Origin: JBGRPZ01 sp041725955
GTDB lineage: Bacteria > Bacteroidota > Bacteroidia > Bacteroidales > JBGRPZ01
Direction of reading: 5' to 3'
DNA length: 64,000 bases
Assembly (NCBI GenBank): GCA_041725955.1
Contig: JBGRQE010000006.1
Coordinates: 1-64,000 of the forward strand
A program made the translations under genes and the position numbers. Positions 63,178 to 64,000 of this stretch are shown one piece after another (position 1 is the first letter of the stretch; each line of letters opens with the position of its first letter). Under the pieces are notes generated by a model. The model saw only the letters and a list, made by a program, of their open reading frames with translations, searched no databases and was not told the origin of the DNA.

Positions 63178-64000
63178 ATGGAATTTAAAGGGATTCAAGA
63201 AGAATACCAAAAAAGATACCAAGAGTCAAAAACAAAATTTGACCATTATTCTCGTTTGGGAAAACAGTTTTCGCTTTACAGAATACTTGTCTTTATTATC
63301 ACTGTTATAGGTGTTTATTTTGGAACACGCCATGGGATGGATTATGTACTTGCTGTATTTATTCCGGGCTTGATCGTTTTTTTGTTGCTTGTGAAATATC
63401 ATAGTTCTGTGCATCGAAAAAAGAAAATTTCTCAGACTCTTATGCAGATTAATGAGAAAGAATTGGATGTATTGGATATGAAATTTACCAAGTATGATGG
63501 AGGGTCGGATTTAAATGAAGTTGACCATCCATATACTCATGATTTAGATGTTTTTGGGAAAGGAAGTTTATTTCAATATATAAATCGGTGTGTTAGTTTT
63601 GCAGGACGAAAAGTGTTGTCTGATTATTTGAAATTCCCTGAATATAGTCGTAAAAAAATTATTGACAGACAGAAGGCTGTAAAAGAGATTGCTCCAAAGA
63701 TAGATTGGCGTCAGAACTTTCAATTGCATGGCTTAATGGCCGAGGAGAAGAAGGAAGATTTAAAAAGATTAAAAGAATGGCTACACGTAGAGTCTTATTT
63801 TGATCGTCCTATATTCTGGATTTTTGTATATGTAATACCAGCTTTTATGTTGGCTTCGGTTTTGGCAGTTATTCTCAATCTTTGGGCTGTTCAGGCTTTG
63901 TTAATTCCAATATTTATAAGCCTTTCGGCTTCAGGCTCCTTTTATAAACGAATAAATTACATTCATTTTCTTTTAGATCAGCAAACAGGATTGCTAAAGA
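63178..64000 (+). CDS. Membrane-anchored MutS-like protein (partial, cut by the window end)
   Basis: The first 274 residues are visible. After MEFKGIQEEYQKRYQESKTKFDHYSRLGKQFS come two hydrophobic helices (ILVFIITVIGVYFGTRHG and YVLAVFIPGLIVFLLLVKY). Then comes a MutS core-like part (DLDVFGKGSLFQYINRCVSFAGRKVLSDYLKFPEYSRKKIIDRQKAVKEI). A second hydrophobic pair follows around residue 220. This layout is known from Bacteroidota 'DNA mismatch repair MutS-family' proteins of about 600 aa, whose ATPase domain would lie beyond the window. Their role in repair is unproven. The ATPase motifs are not visible here. Confidence 0.75.
   Translation, partial: MEFKGIQEEYQKRYQESKTKFDHYSRLGKQFSLYRILVFIITVIGVYFGTRHGMDYVLAVFIPGLIVFLLLVKYHSSVHRKKKISQTLMQINEKELDVLDMKFTKYDGGSDLNEVDHPYTHDLDVFGKGSLFQYINRCVSFAGRKVLSDYLKFPEYSRKKIIDRQKAVKEIAPKIDWRQNFQLHGLMAEEKKEDLKRLKEWLHVESYFDRPIFWIFVYVIPAFMLASVLAVILNLWAVQALLIPIFISLSASGSFYKRINYIHFLLDQQTGLLK

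Overview
This is chromosomal DNA of low G+C content from a member of the Bacteroidota, probably Bacteroidales or the Marinilabiliales-like part of that order. The placement is an inference. It rests on four type-9-secretion (T9SS) style proteins ending in Por-type sorting domains, promoters of the TTG-N20-TAnnTTTG type, a NagB enzyme fused to a LmbE-type deacetylase domain, SusD-free lipoprotein clusters, DUF4221, DUF3098 and OmpP1-like families, and a coaX-OMP-TPR-lptC-CNNM-ppiD cluster. Genes sit on both strands and most are ordinary housekeeping genes.

Layout. 1-8.7 kb: a nucleotidyltransferase-fold protein at the left edge, an M64 peptidase, an rRNA pseudouridine synthase with a repetitive Arg/Ser/Gly tail, a secreted Omp28/PKD protein and nagB. 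8.8-13.3 kb: flavodoxin, an NAD-dependent epimerase, tyrS and a lipoprotein phosphoesterase. 13.7-17.7 kb: the fatty-acid cluster yceD(DUF177)-rpmF-plsX-fabH, followed by a second KAS III gene. 17.8-22.6 kb (minus strand): PHP phosphatase, U32 peptidase-like protein, Wzi/RemB-like barrel and a WecA/MraY-type transferase. 22.9-27.7 kb (plus strand): ftsX, DUF3098, uppP, truB, queA, ispD.

27.77-31.42 kb is the accessory part of the window. It is a 3.6-kb unit bounded by identical 21-bp inverted repeats and 9-bp direct repeats. Each end carries a piece of an IS4-family transposase, in opposite orientations. Inside are a DUF4221 protein, a small lipoprotein and a truncated ISAs1-family transposase. 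Directly beside it lies an anaerobic glycyl-radical pair that closely resembles trans-4-hydroxy-L-proline dehydratase (HypD) and its activase. It is followed by an FNR-type palindrome and seven 22-bp tandem repeats, each carrying AGGAGG.

35-44.5 kb (minus strand): wecB, ahcY, an S8 protease, a GH125 mannosidase, rfbC and rfbA, and two small envelope proteins. 44.7-50.7 kb (plus strand): an NtrC/NtrY-type two-component pair, then mrdA and rodA. 50.8-64 kb: tRNA-Phe, the coaX-to-ppiD envelope cluster, a second S8 protease, another T9SS cargo protein and the start of a membrane-anchored MutS-like protein. Envelope biogenesis is the common theme: undecaprenyl phosphate recycling, nucleotide-sugar synthesis, elongation PBP/RodA, LptC and periplasmic folding.

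Strong hairpin terminators separate most transcription units and are listed individually. I had no alignment tools; family calls come from reading motifs, and identities that matter are flagged in the findings.
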